64,000 nt of DNA from Myxococcales bacterium UBA5297 (GTDB lineage: Bacteria > Myxococcota > Myxococcia > Myxococcales > UBA5297): assembly GCA_002408385.1 (NCBI GenBank), contig DHSB01000161.1, positions 18,115-82,114 of the forward strand, in the 5' to 3' direction. Position 1 is the first letter of the stretch; the number at the start of each line of letters is the position of its first letter. The notes beneath the pieces are model-generated. The model ran no database searches, had not been told where the DNA came from, and saw nothing but the letters and a program-made list of their open reading frames with translations. The translations under genes were made by a program, and so were the position numbers. Below, in pieces: positions 1 through 8,705 of the stretch.

Positions 1-2198
1 CGGCCGGTCGAGTCGGTGACGACCAGGCGCACCTCGTAGACGCCGGCGAGGTCGGGTACGAAGGAGGGCGAGAGCGCCGAGGGGCTGTTGAGCGCGGCCT
101 GGGAGCCGGCGGGCAGCGACACGAACGACCAGAGGTAGCCGAAGCTCTGGCCGGCGCCGCAGGCCTCGCCGTTGTCGGCGTCGGTGACGCTCGCGCTGAG
201 CAGCACCGGCTGCCCGAGCGCGGGCGCGGCCGGATTGGCCGAAGCCGAGGCGACCGGGACCGCGCCGCCGCAGCCGCTCGCGGTCACGGTGACCGTCGCC
301 GGCGCGCTCTCGCGGCCGGTCGAGTCGGTGGCGACGAGGCGCGCGACGTAGTCGCCGGCCAGGTCGGGGACGAAGGAGGGGGAGAGGGCGGTCGGGCTGT
401 TGAGCGAGGCCTGGCTGCCGGCCGGCAGCGACTCGAAGGACCAGCGGAAGGCGAAGCTCTGCGCGCCGCCGCAGGCGCCCTCGTTGTCGGCGTCGGTCGC
501 CGAGGCGGTGAGCAGCACCGGCTCGTTGAGCGCGGGCGCGGTCGTCGAGGCCGAGGCGGTGGCGACCGGAGCGTTGCCGCCGCAGCTCGAGACGCTGACG
601 GTGGCGACCGCGGGCAGGCTGAGGTGGCCGGCCGCGTCGGTGGCGACCAGGCGCAGCGCGTAGTCGCCGGCGACGTCGGGGACGAAGCTCGGGGCGCGGA
701 CGTCGAGGGCGTTGAGCGTCGCGGTGCTGCCGACGGGCAGCGACTCGAAGGCCCAGGCGTAGGTGAAGGTCTCGGTCGCGGCGCAGGGCGGCTCGGTGTC
801 AGCGTCGCTGACCACGGCCTCGGCCTGCACCAGGCTGCCGATGGCGGCGCTGGCCGGGGCGTCGACGAGGGCGACGGGGACGGCGGCGCCGCAGGTCGAG
901 ACCTGGAAGGTGAAGCGGCCCGGGTAGCTGCGCAGGCCGGTGCTGTCGGTGACGGCGAGCTCGACGGCGTACTCGCCGGGCATGTCGGCGAGCAGCGAGG
1001 GGTTGGCGGCGACGCGGTTGTTGAGCCGCGCCTCGCTGCCGGCCGGCTGGGCGGCGAGCGTCCACTCGTAGGTGAAGGACTGCGGCAGGCCGCAGGGCTC
1101 GAGGCTGTCGGCGTCCTCGACCGTCGCGGTGAGCTGCACGGTCTGGCCGGCGTTGGGCGCCGCGGGGCTGGCCTGGATGGCGCTGACGACCGGCGTCGCG
1201 CCGCCGCAGGGCGAGACCTCGACGGTCACCGGCGCCGAGACGGTCGAGCGGCCGGTGTCATCGGTCACCTTCGCCCGCACGACGTAGTCGCCGGCGAGGT
1301 CGGGGACGAAGGAGGGGCTCTCGATCTCGGGGTCGTTGAAGGCCGCGTGGCTGCCGGTGGGCAGCGCGACGAAGAACCACCCGTAGGTCAGGCTCTGATG
1401 TGCGCCGCACTCGGCCGCGTTGTCGGCGTCGGAGGCCGCGGCGGCGAGCTGCACGACCTGTCCGACGTTGGGCGCCGCGGGGCTGGCCGCCGGCGGCTCG
1501 ACCGACGGCGCGTTGCCGCCGCAGTTGCGGGCGGTGACGGTGAAGAGGAACGGCGCGCTCGCGCGGCCGGTCGAGTCGGTGACGACGAGCCGCAGCTCGT
1601 ACTCGCCGGCGAGGTCGACGGTGAAGGACGGGTTGAGCGCGTCGGGCTGGTTGAGCGCGGCGTGGCTGCCGGCGGGCAGCGAGGCGATGGCCCAGTGGTA
1701 GACGAGCGCCTGCTCCTGCTCGCAGGGGCTGTCGAGGTCGGCGTCGGCGACGGTGGCCGAGAGCTGGACGACCTGGCCGATGCCCGGGTTCTCGGGGCTC
1801 GCCTGCGCGGCCGAGACGGTGGGCGCGCTCGCCCCGCAGGGGCCTGCGGTGACCGTCACCTCGACGGCCCCGCTGGCGGCCGTGGCGTTGCGGGCGACGA
1901 GGGCGACGGTGTAGGCGCCCTCGACGTCGGCGGTGAACGACGGGTTGACGATGGTCGGGTCGTTGAGGCGCGCCTGGCTGCCGGCCGGCAGCGCCTTGAA
2001 CGCCCACTGGAAGAAGAGCGCCTGGGCCGGGTCGTTCGGGTCGGTGCTCTGACTTGCGTCGAGGGTGACGACCGCGCCCACCGGCACCGCGAGCGCCTGG
2101 GCGCTGGCGACGGCGGTCGGCGGCTCGATGGCCTTGGTGCAGGCTGCCACCGCCACCGCGGCGGCGAGGGACAGCGCGATGTTGCGGACGAGCTTCAT
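1..2198 (-). CDS. Ig/PKD-like repeat lipoprotein (3' end beyond window)
   Basis: This is an open minus-strand frame of 732 codons starting at ATG 2198, with an SD-like GGAGG just upstream, and it runs off the left edge. The N-terminus is a lipoprotein signal ending in a VAAC-type lipobox. After it come seven visible modules of about 95-100 residues. Each has an opening CGG or CGA, a central DADN-type turn followed by CG, an aromatic WSF/WAF core, SLPAGS, then PSFVPDLAGDY and TDSTGR. This is the layout of PKD or Ig-like beta-sandwich domains of cell-surface proteins. The modules are very similar to each other, so they probably arose by recent duplication. The protein is probably anchored in the outer membrane and displayed in the periplasm or outside. 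Its ligand is unknown, and any C-terminal domain is out of view. Confidence 0.85.
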   Translation of the reverse strand, partial: MKLVRNIALSLAAAVAVAACTKAIEPPTAVASAQALAVPVGAVVTLDASQSTDPNDPAQALFFQWAFKALPAGSQARLNDPTIVNPSFTADVEGAYTVALVARNATAASGAVEVTVTAGPCGASAPTVSAAQASPENPGIGQVVQLSATVADADLDSPCEQEQALVYHWAIASLPAGSHAALNQPDALNPSFTVDLAGEYELRLVVTDSTGRASAPFLFTVTARNCGGNAPSVEPPAASPAAPNVGQVVQLAAAASDADNAAECGAHQSLTYGWFFVALPTGSHAAFNDPEIESPSFVPDLAGDYVVRAKVTDDTGRSTVSAPVTVEVSPCGGATPVVSAIQASPAAPNAGQTVQLTATVEDADSLEPCGLPQSFTYEWTLAAQPAGSEARLNNRVAANPSLLADMPGEYAVELAVTDSTGLRSYPGRFTFQVSTCGAAVPVALVDAPASAAIGSLVQAEAVVSDADTEPPCAATETFTYAWAFESLPVGSTATLNALDVRAPSFVPDVAGDYALRLVATDAAGHLSLPAVATVSVSSCGGNAPVATASASTTAPALNEPVLLTASATDADNEGACGGAQSFAFRWSFESLPAGSQASLNSPTALSPSFVPDLAGDYVARLVATDSTGRESAPATVTVTASGCGGAVPVASASANPAAPALGQPVLLSASVTDADNGEACGAGQSFGYLWSFVSLPAGSQAALNSPSALSPSFVPDLAGVYEVRLVVTDSTG

Positions 2199-2246
2199 GG
2201 TTCCTCCGGAGATCCTCGAAGAAGGGTCGGGTCGCAGGGGGCTCAC

Positions 2247-3407
2247 CTAGAGCGCGACGTCGAAGACGAAAGCGAGCGAGTGGAAGAGGCGCATCGACTT
2301 CTCGAGCACGACGATTTCGCCGTCGTAGCCGATGCCGAAGCGGGTGCCGGGGGCCAGCCGCATGCCGAGCGAGGCGCCGTAGGTGGCGTAGGCAAGCGGC
2401 CCGCCCATCGCGTTGAGCTGCACCTCGTCCTTCACGACGTGCTGGAGGAGGTTGTAGCCGTAGAGCCCCTGCACGCGCAGATCGAGCTGGTCGCTGAAGG
2501 CGAACGAGGTGCGCAGGCCCGCGGCGAGGCCGGCGGCCTGGCTGCGCAGCGCGTCGTTGACGAAGAAGCGGCCCGAGGGGCCGACGAGGACCGCGAGGCG
2601 CAGCCAGGGCTGCTCGAAGCCGAAGAGGCCGGGCAGCTCGTAGGCGAAGAGCAGCTCGCCCGAGAGCTTCTGCTCGTCGAGGCTCGTGCGCGCCGCGCCC
2701 TGCTGCGCGAGGTCGGGGCGAGAGGTGAGGTAGTCGCGGCGATAGAGCTGGTCGCGCGCCGAGAGCATCAGCGAGGCGTCGTCGGTGAAGCCGTATTCGA
2801 GGGTGAGGCCGAAGCCGAAGGTCTCGGTGCTCTCGCCTACGTCGGGTTCGGCCGTCGTGCCGACGCCGAGGCGCGGGGTGATGTACCAGCGCGCGCGCTC
2901 CGGCCCCGGGTCCGCGGGCTTGGAGACGAGAGGCGCGACGACCGGCGACGGCTCCGGCTGCGGCTGCGGCTGCGGCGTGAGATCGGCGACCGGCGCGGGT
3001 GCTGCGGCCGAGCCGAAGGCCTCAATCGAGCGGCTCTCGGGGGTCGACGTGGCGGCCGTGGCCGGCGCCTCGGGCGCGACGAGCGGCGCGATGGCGGGCG
3101 CGGAGGGCTCGCTCTTGGTCAGCGGCGCAATCGCAGGCTCGGTCGACTTGCTCGCCGGTGCTGCCAGCGGCCCAATCGCGGGCCCGGCCGACTTTTTCTT
3201 CGGAGGCGTTAGCGGCGCGATGGCGGGCTCGGACGAGACCGCCGGATCGGGCGACGCGGACTTGCCTTTCTTCGACCCCTTCTTGGCCTTCTGCTTCGTG
3301 GTCGTTGTCGTCTTGGTCTTCGAACGGGACTTGGCCGCGCCTTCCGCGACCGAGCCGAAGCAGAGACTCGCCGCTACGAGCCCACACATCAACGCGGGGA
3401 ACCGCAT
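2247..3407 (-). CDS. Predicted outer-membrane beta-barrel protein with PAIAPL-repeat linker
   Basis: The product has 386 residues. It has a signal peptide (about 1-24), then a Lys/Thr-rich stretch, then a low-complexity region with four degenerate PAIAPL or PAIGPL motifs and a PQPEP run up to about residue 165. The C-terminal 220 residues alternate polar and hydrophobic positions and end in a hydrophobic strand (FVFDVAL), as expected of a small outer-membrane barrel. The ATG at 3407 is preceded by GAGG. The linker may span the periplasm or bind peptidoglycan, but that is inference. It is 48 bp upstream of the Ig-repeat lipoprotein on the same strand, so the two are probably co-transcribed. 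No named family was recognised. Confidence 0.75.
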   Translation of the reverse strand: MRFPALMCGLVAASLCFGSVAEGAAKSRSKTKTTTTTKQKAKKGSKKGKSASPDPAVSSEPAIAPLTPPKKKSAGPAIGPLAAPASKSTEPAIAPLTKSEPSAPAIAPLVAPEAPATAATSTPESRSIEAFGSAAAPAPVADLTPQPQPQPEPSPVVAPLVSKPADPGPERARWYITPRLGVGTTAEPDVGESTETFGFGLTLEYGFTDDASLMLSARDQLYRRDYLTSRPDLAQQGAARTSLDEQKLSGELLFAYELPGLFGFEQPWLRLAVLVGPSGRFFVNDALRSQAAGLAAGLRTSFAFSDQLDLRVQGLYGYNLLQHVVKDEVQLNAMGGPLAYATYGASLGMRLAPGTRFGIGYDGEIVVLEKSMRLFHSLAFVFDVAL

Positions 3408-3762
3408 GTTCGACCTCTTGTCGGTTGTTTGGGATTCGCGTTCGGCGACTACCTAACGCTCTCGCCCGCGGAGAAACAAGGTTCTTGTCCCTGAGGGCTG
3501 GGGAGACTCGTCGAAGAAGTGGACCGGGGGCCGCGGAGGGCGCTGGGCGCCAATGCCCGGAAATCGCGGTCGATTTCTCGGGATGCAGGCGGAAGTCGGG
3601 CGCCGCCACGGCGGCTGCGAGCCCGGGCAGGTTGAGGGCGGATAGCGAGTCGTCGAGACGCTCGGTAGCGCGCACGGAAAGCGAGAGAGCGATGAACGGG
3701 TGCTCGGGAAGTACGTGCGGCCAGGGAGCGGGCTTCGCTGGAGGCAGGGAGTCTCCACCCGG
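3408..3762. other. Intergenic region between divergent genes
   Basis: This non-coding stretch separates the minus-strand barrel gene from the histidine kinase. Open frames crossing it have no family resemblance and no plausible ribosome binding site. It should hold the promoter of the barrel gene, which I could not assign. The kinase promoter lies at its right end. Confidence 0.5.
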
Positions 3763-3791
3763 TTGAGCGCGCGAGGGACGCTCCGTATGCT
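3763..3791 (+). promoter_or_regulatory. Candidate sigma-70-type promoter for the PAS histidine kinase
   Basis: TTGAGC (3763-3768) and TATGCT (3786-3791) are separated by 17 bp, with four of six matches at each hexamer. Initiation would fall near 3798, which fits translation from the ATG at 3814 and excludes the upstream in-frame ATGs at 3700 and 3787. Confidence 0.5.
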
Positions 3792-3813
3792 CGCGCCCGC
3801 GAGGAGGGAGACG

Positions 3814-4884
3814 ATGCTGATCGGCGGTGTGACAGCCCTGCTCGAAGGGCGCGAGGTCTTCGAGAGGTTCTTCGAGGACAGCAACGACGCCATCGTCATC
3901 ACCGACCTGGGCGGGCGGATCGTGCGGGCGAACCGCACCTGGCTGCGGCTCCATGGCTTCGCGTTCGAGGAGGTGCGGGGCCAGACCACGAAGGTGGTCA
4001 AGAGCGAGCACACCAGTCGCGAGATGTACGGGCAGATGTGGTCGCAGATCCGCGACCCGGAGAAGGGCTGGTGGAAGGGCGAGATAGTCAACCGCGCCCG
4101 CGACGGCCGGGAGATTCCGCTGCTGCTGACCATCTCTGCGATTCGGCGCGGCCTCGAGATCGTCGGCTACGCGGGCGTGGGCATCGACATCAGCGAGAGG
4201 AAGCAGGTCGAAGAGCTCAAGCGGCTCTACGACCTGGTGGTCTGGCACGACCTCAAGTCACCGCTCGGCGCGGCGCTGAGCCTGCTCGACACGCTGCTGG
4301 GCGGGCACGCGGGCGAGCTGGGCGATCAGCAGCGCGACCTCGTCGAGAGGGCACGCGCGCAAGGCGCCCGGATGTCGGAGCTCATCGCCACCTCGCTGGA
4401 CCTCGAGAAGCTCAAGCGCCGCAAGCTCACCCTGGAGATCGAGCCGGTCGAGATCGTCGGCGTGCTGCGCGCCTCGTTCGAGACCCTGCGGCATCTGGCG
4501 GAGAGCAAGTCAGTCCAGCTCGAGCTGAAGGGAGACGTCAGGCTCGCCTGGCCGCTCGACGCGCTGCACTTTCGGCGCTGCACCGAGAACCTGATCAAGA
4601 ACGCCATCGAGGCGAGCCCCGCTGGCGCTGGGGTCTGGGCGAGCGCCGAGAGGAGCGGGGACGGGGTGACGCTGCGGGTCCACAACGGCGGCAAGCCCAT
4701 CGCGCCGGACGTGAGAGCGACGCTGTTCCATCCCTTCGGCAGCTACGGCAAGAAGGGCGGGACCGGGCTCGGAGTCTACGGCGTGAAGATGCTCGTCGAG
4801 GCGATGGGCGGGCGCATCGGGTATCAGACGGGCGAGGAGGGGACGACCTTCGAGCTTGTCTTTGGCGGCGCCGAAGGGCGCTGA
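3814..4884 (+). CDS. PAS-domain sensor histidine kinase
   Basis: A cytoplasmic-type kinase of 356 residues. The PAS domain (about residues 12-125, containing DAIVITDLGGRIVRANRTW) is followed by a PAC-like segment ending GVGIDIS. The dimerisation/phosphoacceptor motif HDLKSPLGA has the predicted phospho-histidine at 145. The ATPase domain shows an N-box (NLIKNAIEA), an F-like segment (LFHPFGSYGKKGGTGLGVYG) and a terminal TTFELVF strand. There is no membrane segment, so it senses an internal signal or acts through a partner. The start at 3814 is chosen because a strong GAGGAGGGAG lies just before it; longer in-frame versions lack one. No response regulator gene is adjacent. Domain assignment is secure, the signal is unknown. 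Confidence 0.85.
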   Translation: MLIGGVTALLEGREVFERFFEDSNDAIVITDLGGRIVRANRTWLRLHGFAFEEVRGQTTKVVKSEHTSREMYGQMWSQIRDPEKGWWKGEIVNRARDGREIPLLLTISAIRRGLEIVGYAGVGIDISERKQVEELKRLYDLVVWHDLKSPLGAALSLLDTLLGGHAGELGDQQRDLVERARAQGARMSELIATSLDLEKLKRRKLTLEIEPVEIVGVLRASFETLRHLAESKSVQLELKGDVRLAWPLDALHFRRCTENLIKNAIEASPAGAGVWASAERSGDGVTLRVHNGGKPIAPDVRATLFHPFGSYGKKGGTGLGVYGVKMLVEAMGGRIGYQTGEEGTTFELVFGGAEGR

Positions 4885-5231
4885 CGCGGGCGTCGAGCAG
4901 TCTCTCTTCGACTCGGTCGGATTCCGCTCACCCTGAAGCTACCAACCTCGAGATTCGTCGCGCGGCAGCACGATTCCCAGAGGGCCGGCCTTGGTGCCGG
5001 TCGCCGGGAACCCTCGAATCGGCCGCGCCTCCGCCCAATCCGTCGACGGGCGCATTGCGATGCGCCCCTGCCAATCTGCGACCGATCGCTTTGGTTCCGG
5101 GCGAAACCCGGGCTGTGCGGAGTCGAAGGGCCCCTCTCATTCGTGCGCGCACGTGGGGCGCCGAGACGGCGGCGCTCGTACGCCTCGCGCGATACGCCGC
5201 AGAAGGCTTCCCGACACCTCCTTGAGCTCGA
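4885..5231. other. Intergenic region between convergent genes
   Basis: About 350 bp between the ends of the histidine kinase and the PilZ gene. It holds one copy of the dispersed palindrome family and otherwise shows no coding signal. Confidence 0.5.
5048..5067. repeat. Dispersed REP-like palindrome, copy 1
   Basis: GGGCGCAT, a 4-nt loop (tgcg) and ATGCGCCC form a perfect 8-bp stem. Read on the minus strand, its flank (GCCCGGAACC, GCGATCGGTC, then a TTGG box) matches the flank of the copy at 7460, so the repeated unit is about 60 bp long. Confidence 0.75.
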
Positions 5232-5675
5232 TCAGGCGGCCAGGAGCGCGCCTCTCGGACGCGGCGCGCGCGTGAGCGTGCGGTAGGTGCGGTCGAGCTG
5301 AGGAATCGCGGCGAGGCCGCCTTGGCGCAGGAGGAAGGCTCCGAGCCGCCTCCGATCGGCCTCACTCATCGCGACGATGCGCAGCGCCATGCCCGGACGC
5401 GCCGGGGCGGTCCGCCGCACCACCTCGACCTCCATGCGGAGCATCGAGCCATGCCCGCAGTCCATGCGTACCACGCCGCGGGTGCCCTCCGGGTCGGGCC
5501 GGCGGCAAGGCAGGAAGAGGCCGCGCAGGCTCACGTCGCCCCTCTCGGCGACCGCGGTGCTCTCCTCGCTCTCGTAGAACAGGTCGCAGCTCAGCGGCAG
5601 GCGAGGGTAGCGGCGGCGAGTCAGGTACAGCGAGTCACGGGCAGAGGCGCGGCGATCGGTGGGCGAGGCGGTCAT
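5232..5675 (-). CDS. PilZ-domain protein (predicted c-di-GMP receptor)
   Basis: A protein of 147 residues. It carries both halves of the PilZ signature for cyclic di-GMP: an RxxxR motif (R21-x3-R25, in RYPRLPLS) and a DxSxxG motif (D47-V-S-L-R-G52), followed by alternating strands. Such single-domain proteins usually pass the c-di-GMP signal to a partner controlling motility, polysaccharide export or transcription. The start at 5675 has AGGAG upstream. A much longer open frame upstream on this strand is overlap with the convergent neighbour and not coding. There is no effector gene directly beside it; the motor-like operon at 17-31 kb is a speculative target. Confidence 0.8.
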   Translation of the reverse strand: MTASPTDRRASARDSLYLTRRRYPRLPLSCDLFYESEESTAVAERGDVSLRGLFLPCRRPDPEGTRGVVRMDCGHGSMLRMEVEVVRRTAPARPGMALRIVAMSEADRRRLGAFLLRQGGLAAIPQLDRTYRTLTRAPRPRGALLAA

Positions 5676-5798
5676 GGTCGGGCTCCTGGCGAATGCGCGA
5701 TGTCGGGGCATTGTGGCAGGTGGGACAAGGTGGGCAAGAAAACCGCCGGCGACGGCCAGATTGAGGCGCCGGAGGCCAATCGCTAGAATCGCGCGGCA

Positions 5799-6380
5799 AT
5801 GGCGAAGCAAGACGATCCTTTCGAATTCGACCCCTTCGCGGACCAAGCGCCCGGTCAGGGCAGATCCCCCGCCGCACCTCTCTCCTCCGAGCCAGGTGAG
5901 GCCGGGGGGGGAGCGAGCCTCGACGATCTCTTCGGCGACCTCCCGCCGCCGCCGGCCCCCGAGCAGCCGAAGCCCAAGCCCAAGGCGCTGCAGATCGACT
6001 TCGACGCGATGCTCGGCGCGGGCAAGTCGGGTCGGGCAGGCCAGAAGATCGGCGCCGCGGTGCTCGAAACCGATCAGTTCCTCTCGAAGAAGGATGTCGA
6101 GGCACTCGAGCGGGCGAAGACGGTTCCAAAGGTCTCGCTGCCGAGCACCTTCGATCTCGAGGAGCGCATCGAAGGCACCCGGGTAGTGGCCGAGAGCAAG
6201 CGCTTCTGGGTCTGGCTCGTGCTCATCGCCCTCGTGCCCGTCATCCTCATCGTCAGCGGTGTCTTTCTCTTCGTTCGGCACAAAGCCTCGCTGATGGAGC
6301 AGGAGATAGAGGAGCTGCGACGGTCTGAGGGCCTGCACCGCAAGTCCATCGAGAAGCGCGAGCAGGAGTTGCTGCGATAG
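5799..6380 (+). CDS. Bitopic membrane protein of unknown function
   Basis: The product has 193 residues and no recognised family. The first 130 residues are acidic and Pro-rich without a signal peptide (DDPFEFDPFADQ near the start, then PPPPAPEQPKPKPK). One clear membrane helix follows at about 138-162 (WLVLIALVPVILIVSGVFLF). The C-terminal 30 residues are a charged, coiled-coil-like helix (MEQEIEELRRSEGLHRK). The likely topology is an N-terminal cytoplasmic tail, one anchor and a short periplasmic coil. It is divergent from the PilZ gene, with about 120 bp between the starts. Confidence 0.7.
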   Translation: MAKQDDPFEFDPFADQAPGQGRSPAAPLSSEPGEAGGGASLDDLFGDLPPPPAPEQPKPKPKALQIDFDAMLGAGKSGRAGQKIGAAVLETDQFLSKKDVEALERAKTVPKVSLPSTFDLEERIEGTRVVAESKRFWVWLVLIALVPVILIVSGVFLFVRHKASLMEQEIEELRRSEGLHRKSIEKREQELLR

Positions 6381-6735
6381 CCCCGAGCGCCGTTGCCGCT
6401 TCCGACCGTCGCTTGCCGTCGGCTTCGAGCTAATGGGCGGTCCGCTCGGTTGGCTCGGGTTTCGCGCATGGCGTCTTGCCCCGTGGGCGTTCTTCTCCTT
6501 GGGCTCGAGCGGATGATCGTGCTCGCGCCGGTGGGGCAACCAACGGCCTCGTAGCCACGGCGCGGCCGGCGGTGCGGGCAGAAAAATTGCCTCGGCACCC
6601 GCCGGTCGTACCCTTGCCACTGGTCCCTGGCAGCGCGCTCTCTGTTGTTTGGAGCGCAGGCTGCAGGTGCGGCGCGGTCTTCTTTCGAGGTGCGCGCTCT
6701 GCCAGTTGGACTTCGAGAGACGCTGGAGGAAGCCC
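6381..6735. other. Intergenic region, nothing recognised
   Basis: About 355 bp with no coding signal. An A-rich patch (agaaaaattgcc) near 6580 is the only promoter-like composition, and no convincing hexamer pair was found. Confidence 0.4.
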
Positions 6736-7368
6736 ATGAACGGTTCGCTCGTGCTCATCGCGTTGGGGATGTCGCTGGCTGCGTCGCCCGACTCCGCCCC
6801 GTTCGGCGCCGTGGTGACAGCGCCGCTCGAGCGCGGCTCGCTTTCCGTCTATGGCATGGGCGGCTATCCCGAGCTGCGCGCCGGCTTTCGCGAGGGGATG
6901 CGGGGCTACGAGATCGGCGGCGAGCTCGGCCTCGACGTGCGGCTCTTCAAGTTCTACGGCGTCGCCAGCGCGCGGCTGCTCGCACGGGACAGCTCCAACC
7001 TGCGCGTCTCCATCGACCTGCAGGGCGGCGGGTTCGCCTCCTCGGGCGCTCGCTGGGCCGAGCCACAGAACGAGCGCGGCGCGGGCCTGCGCCTGATGCT
7101 GGGCTCGACGCTGACCTATCGGGCCGACTGGCCCTTCGCGCTGACCGCGTATCTGAAGGCACCGCTCGAGGTCCCGCTGAGCGATCTGGGCACGACCCGC
7201 CTCACCGCGATGCTCGGCGGCGCCGCCGAGCTCGCGATAGCCAAGGGCTACTTCGTCACCTTCGGCGGCGGCTTCGGTCCTGAGTTCCGCAGGCGCCTCT
7301 CGCAGGGCGAGGGCTCGCTGCACCTGGCGGTCGAGGCGATGGTCGGGGTCGGCTATCGGCTGTTCTAG
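6736..7368 (+). CDS. Predicted small outer-membrane beta-barrel protein
   Basis: The product has 210 residues. A short signal peptide (about 1-19, ending SLAASP) leads into a beta-rich protein with amphipathic strands (LSVYGMGGYPELRAGF, GVASARLLARDSS). It ends in an aromatic residue after VGVGYRLF, the usual C-terminal signature for outer-membrane barrel insertion. The ATG at 6736 has GGAGGA upstream, which rejects the longer frame beginning at 6649. Length fits an eight-strand barrel. Function unknown; it stands alone on the plus strand. Confidence 0.7.
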   Translation: MNGSLVLIALGMSLAASPDSAPFGAVVTAPLERGSLSVYGMGGYPELRAGFREGMRGYEIGGELGLDVRLFKFYGVASARLLARDSSNLRVSIDLQGGGFASSGARWAEPQNERGAGLRLMLGSTLTYRADWPFALTAYLKAPLEVPLSDLGTTRLTAMLGGAAELAIAKGYFVTFGGGFGPEFRRRLSQGEGSLHLAVEAMVGVGYRLF

Positions 7369-7696
7369 CCGAAGCTGAGTCTCGAAAGGCTGGTCGGCAG
7401 TCGAGACTCGAGAGCTCGGGCAATGCCCGGAACCGAAGCGATCGGTCCCAGGTTGGTTGGGGCGCATAGAGATGCACCCGTCCAATCATTCCCGGCGGCC
7501 GACACGAAGGTCGGCCCTCCGGAAACGTGCCAAGCCACAAACGGCGCGCCTGCCCGTGGCGCGGGCGCAGCACCGCCGGGCGTGCGAGACGGGGCGGCTC
7601 GAGACCTTCCGGGCGTTCGCCCCGAGTCAGAAGCACCCGGCCCTGGCGTCGTGGGGCTGGATGACGCGGGGGAGGTGTGCGCTAGACTTCCGCGCC
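7369..7696. other. Intergenic region with a REP-like palindrome
   Basis: About 330 bp between the barrel gene and the glutaredoxin-like lipoprotein. It contains palindrome copy 2 and no clear promoter. Confidence 0.45.
7460..7479. repeat. Dispersed REP-like palindrome, copy 2
   Basis: GGGCGCAT, loop agag, ATGCACCC, with one stem mismatch. The preceding flank (GCCCGGAACC, GCGATCGGTC, a TTGGTTGG box) matches copy 1 in inverted orientation. Confidence 0.7.
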
Positions 7697-8359
7697 ATGC
7701 GCAAGGTCATCGTTCTCCTCGTCATCGCTTCGCTTTCAGCGTGCACCAGAAAGAGCGACTCGCAGGCCGAGGCCGGCGCTGCCGCCGCGGTCAGCGAGCT
7801 GCCCAAGCTGTCGTTGACCAAGGACCGAAAGGACCTGGTCTTCACCTTCGTCGACGATGAGGGCAGGCTGCGCGACGTCGACGCCTTCGAGAAGGTCCCC
7901 GAGCCGCGGCGCAAGCAGGTCCTCGTGCGCGACCTGTCCAAGCGACCCGAAGAGCTCAAGGCCGATCAGTACGTCTTCATCGCCGACCTCACTCGCGAGG
8001 AGAACGGCGTCTGGCCCTACGCCATCGTCAGCCGCTACCAGGTCGACCGCTCGATCAAGGAGGGCGACTTCGCCGCCGCCGAGAGCGACTTCGACGACGC
8101 CGGCCAGCGGCTGGTCATCCTCTACGGTACCTCCTGGTGTGGCGCCTGCTCGCAGGCCCGAAGCTGGCTCCAGAAGAAGGGTATCCCCTTCGTCGACAAG
8201 GACGTGGAGGAGGACCCGAAGGCTCAGCGGGAGATGGCTCGCAAGATGAAGCGCGCCGGAATGCAGCTCGGTGGCGTGCCGGTCATCGACGTCAGGGGCA
8301 AGCTGATGCTCGGCTTCGACCCGACCGAGCTGGAGAGGCTGCTGCGCGCCAACCCGTAG
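7697..8359 (+). CDS. Glutaredoxin-like thiol lipoprotein
   Basis: A protein of 220 residues. The N-terminus is a lipoprotein signal with an LSAC lipobox (Cys 16). The middle 120 residues are unassigned. The last 85 residues are a thioredoxin/glutaredoxin fold with the redox pair CGAC in SWCGACSQA, followed by KGIPFVDKDVEED and the cis-proline segment GVPVIDV, then a glutaredoxin-like LMLGFD. It should act as a periplasmic thiol:disulfide oxidoreductase held to a membrane. A DsbD-like reductase at 9.5-10.8 kb could supply electrons; that pairing is inferred from proximity only. The start at 7697 places the signal peptide at the N-terminus; longer in-frame starts would bury it. Confidence 0.8.
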   Translation: MRKVIVLLVIASLSACTRKSDSQAEAGAAAAVSELPKLSLTKDRKDLVFTFVDDEGRLRDVDAFEKVPEPRRKQVLVRDLSKRPEELKADQYVFIADLTREENGVWPYAIVSRYQVDRSIKEGDFAAAESDFDDAGQRLVILYGTSWCGACSQARSWLQKKGIPFVDKDVEEDPKAQREMARKMKRAGMQLGGVPVIDVRGKLMLGFDPTELERLLRANP

Positions 8360-8705
8360 CCGAAGCGTCGGGAAGACTGGCCGGCTGTGACCTTGAACCG
8401 GCAGGGCTGCCGATGGGCGCCCGCCCCCGGTCAGCCCGAGCGCAGGCTGAGCTTGCGAGGCCGGAGCCGGGCCCTTCGCTCCGCTCCCGCCGCTTCACGC
8501 GTCGGGAGCGACGCTCAGGGTGAGCAGAAGCGGACGGGGTCGAAGAGGGTCTTCTCGCCGGCTCTCCGGCCTATCGACCTTGGGCCTGGCACCCTCAGGC
8601 CCCGTGGGCCCTCCCCGCGCCTCTGGTCGCCGAACCGGTCTCCCGAGAGGCTTCGCGAGAGCGCCCTGCGGCGGCGCGCGCCGCACTGCGCGCCAAGCCG
8701 TGCCG
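8360..8705. other. Intergenic region between convergent genes
   Basis: About 345 bp with no coding evidence. It is GC-rich with several short GC dyads but no hairpin followed by a T tract, so no terminator is assigned. Confidence 0.4.

Noticed and set aside
624-3212. Very long plus-strand open frame opposite the Ig-repeat lipoprotein and barrel gene
   Set aside because: It is Gly/Arg/Asp-rich antisense translation of GC-rich genes with no domain, and the minus-strand proteins have signal peptides and conserved modules.
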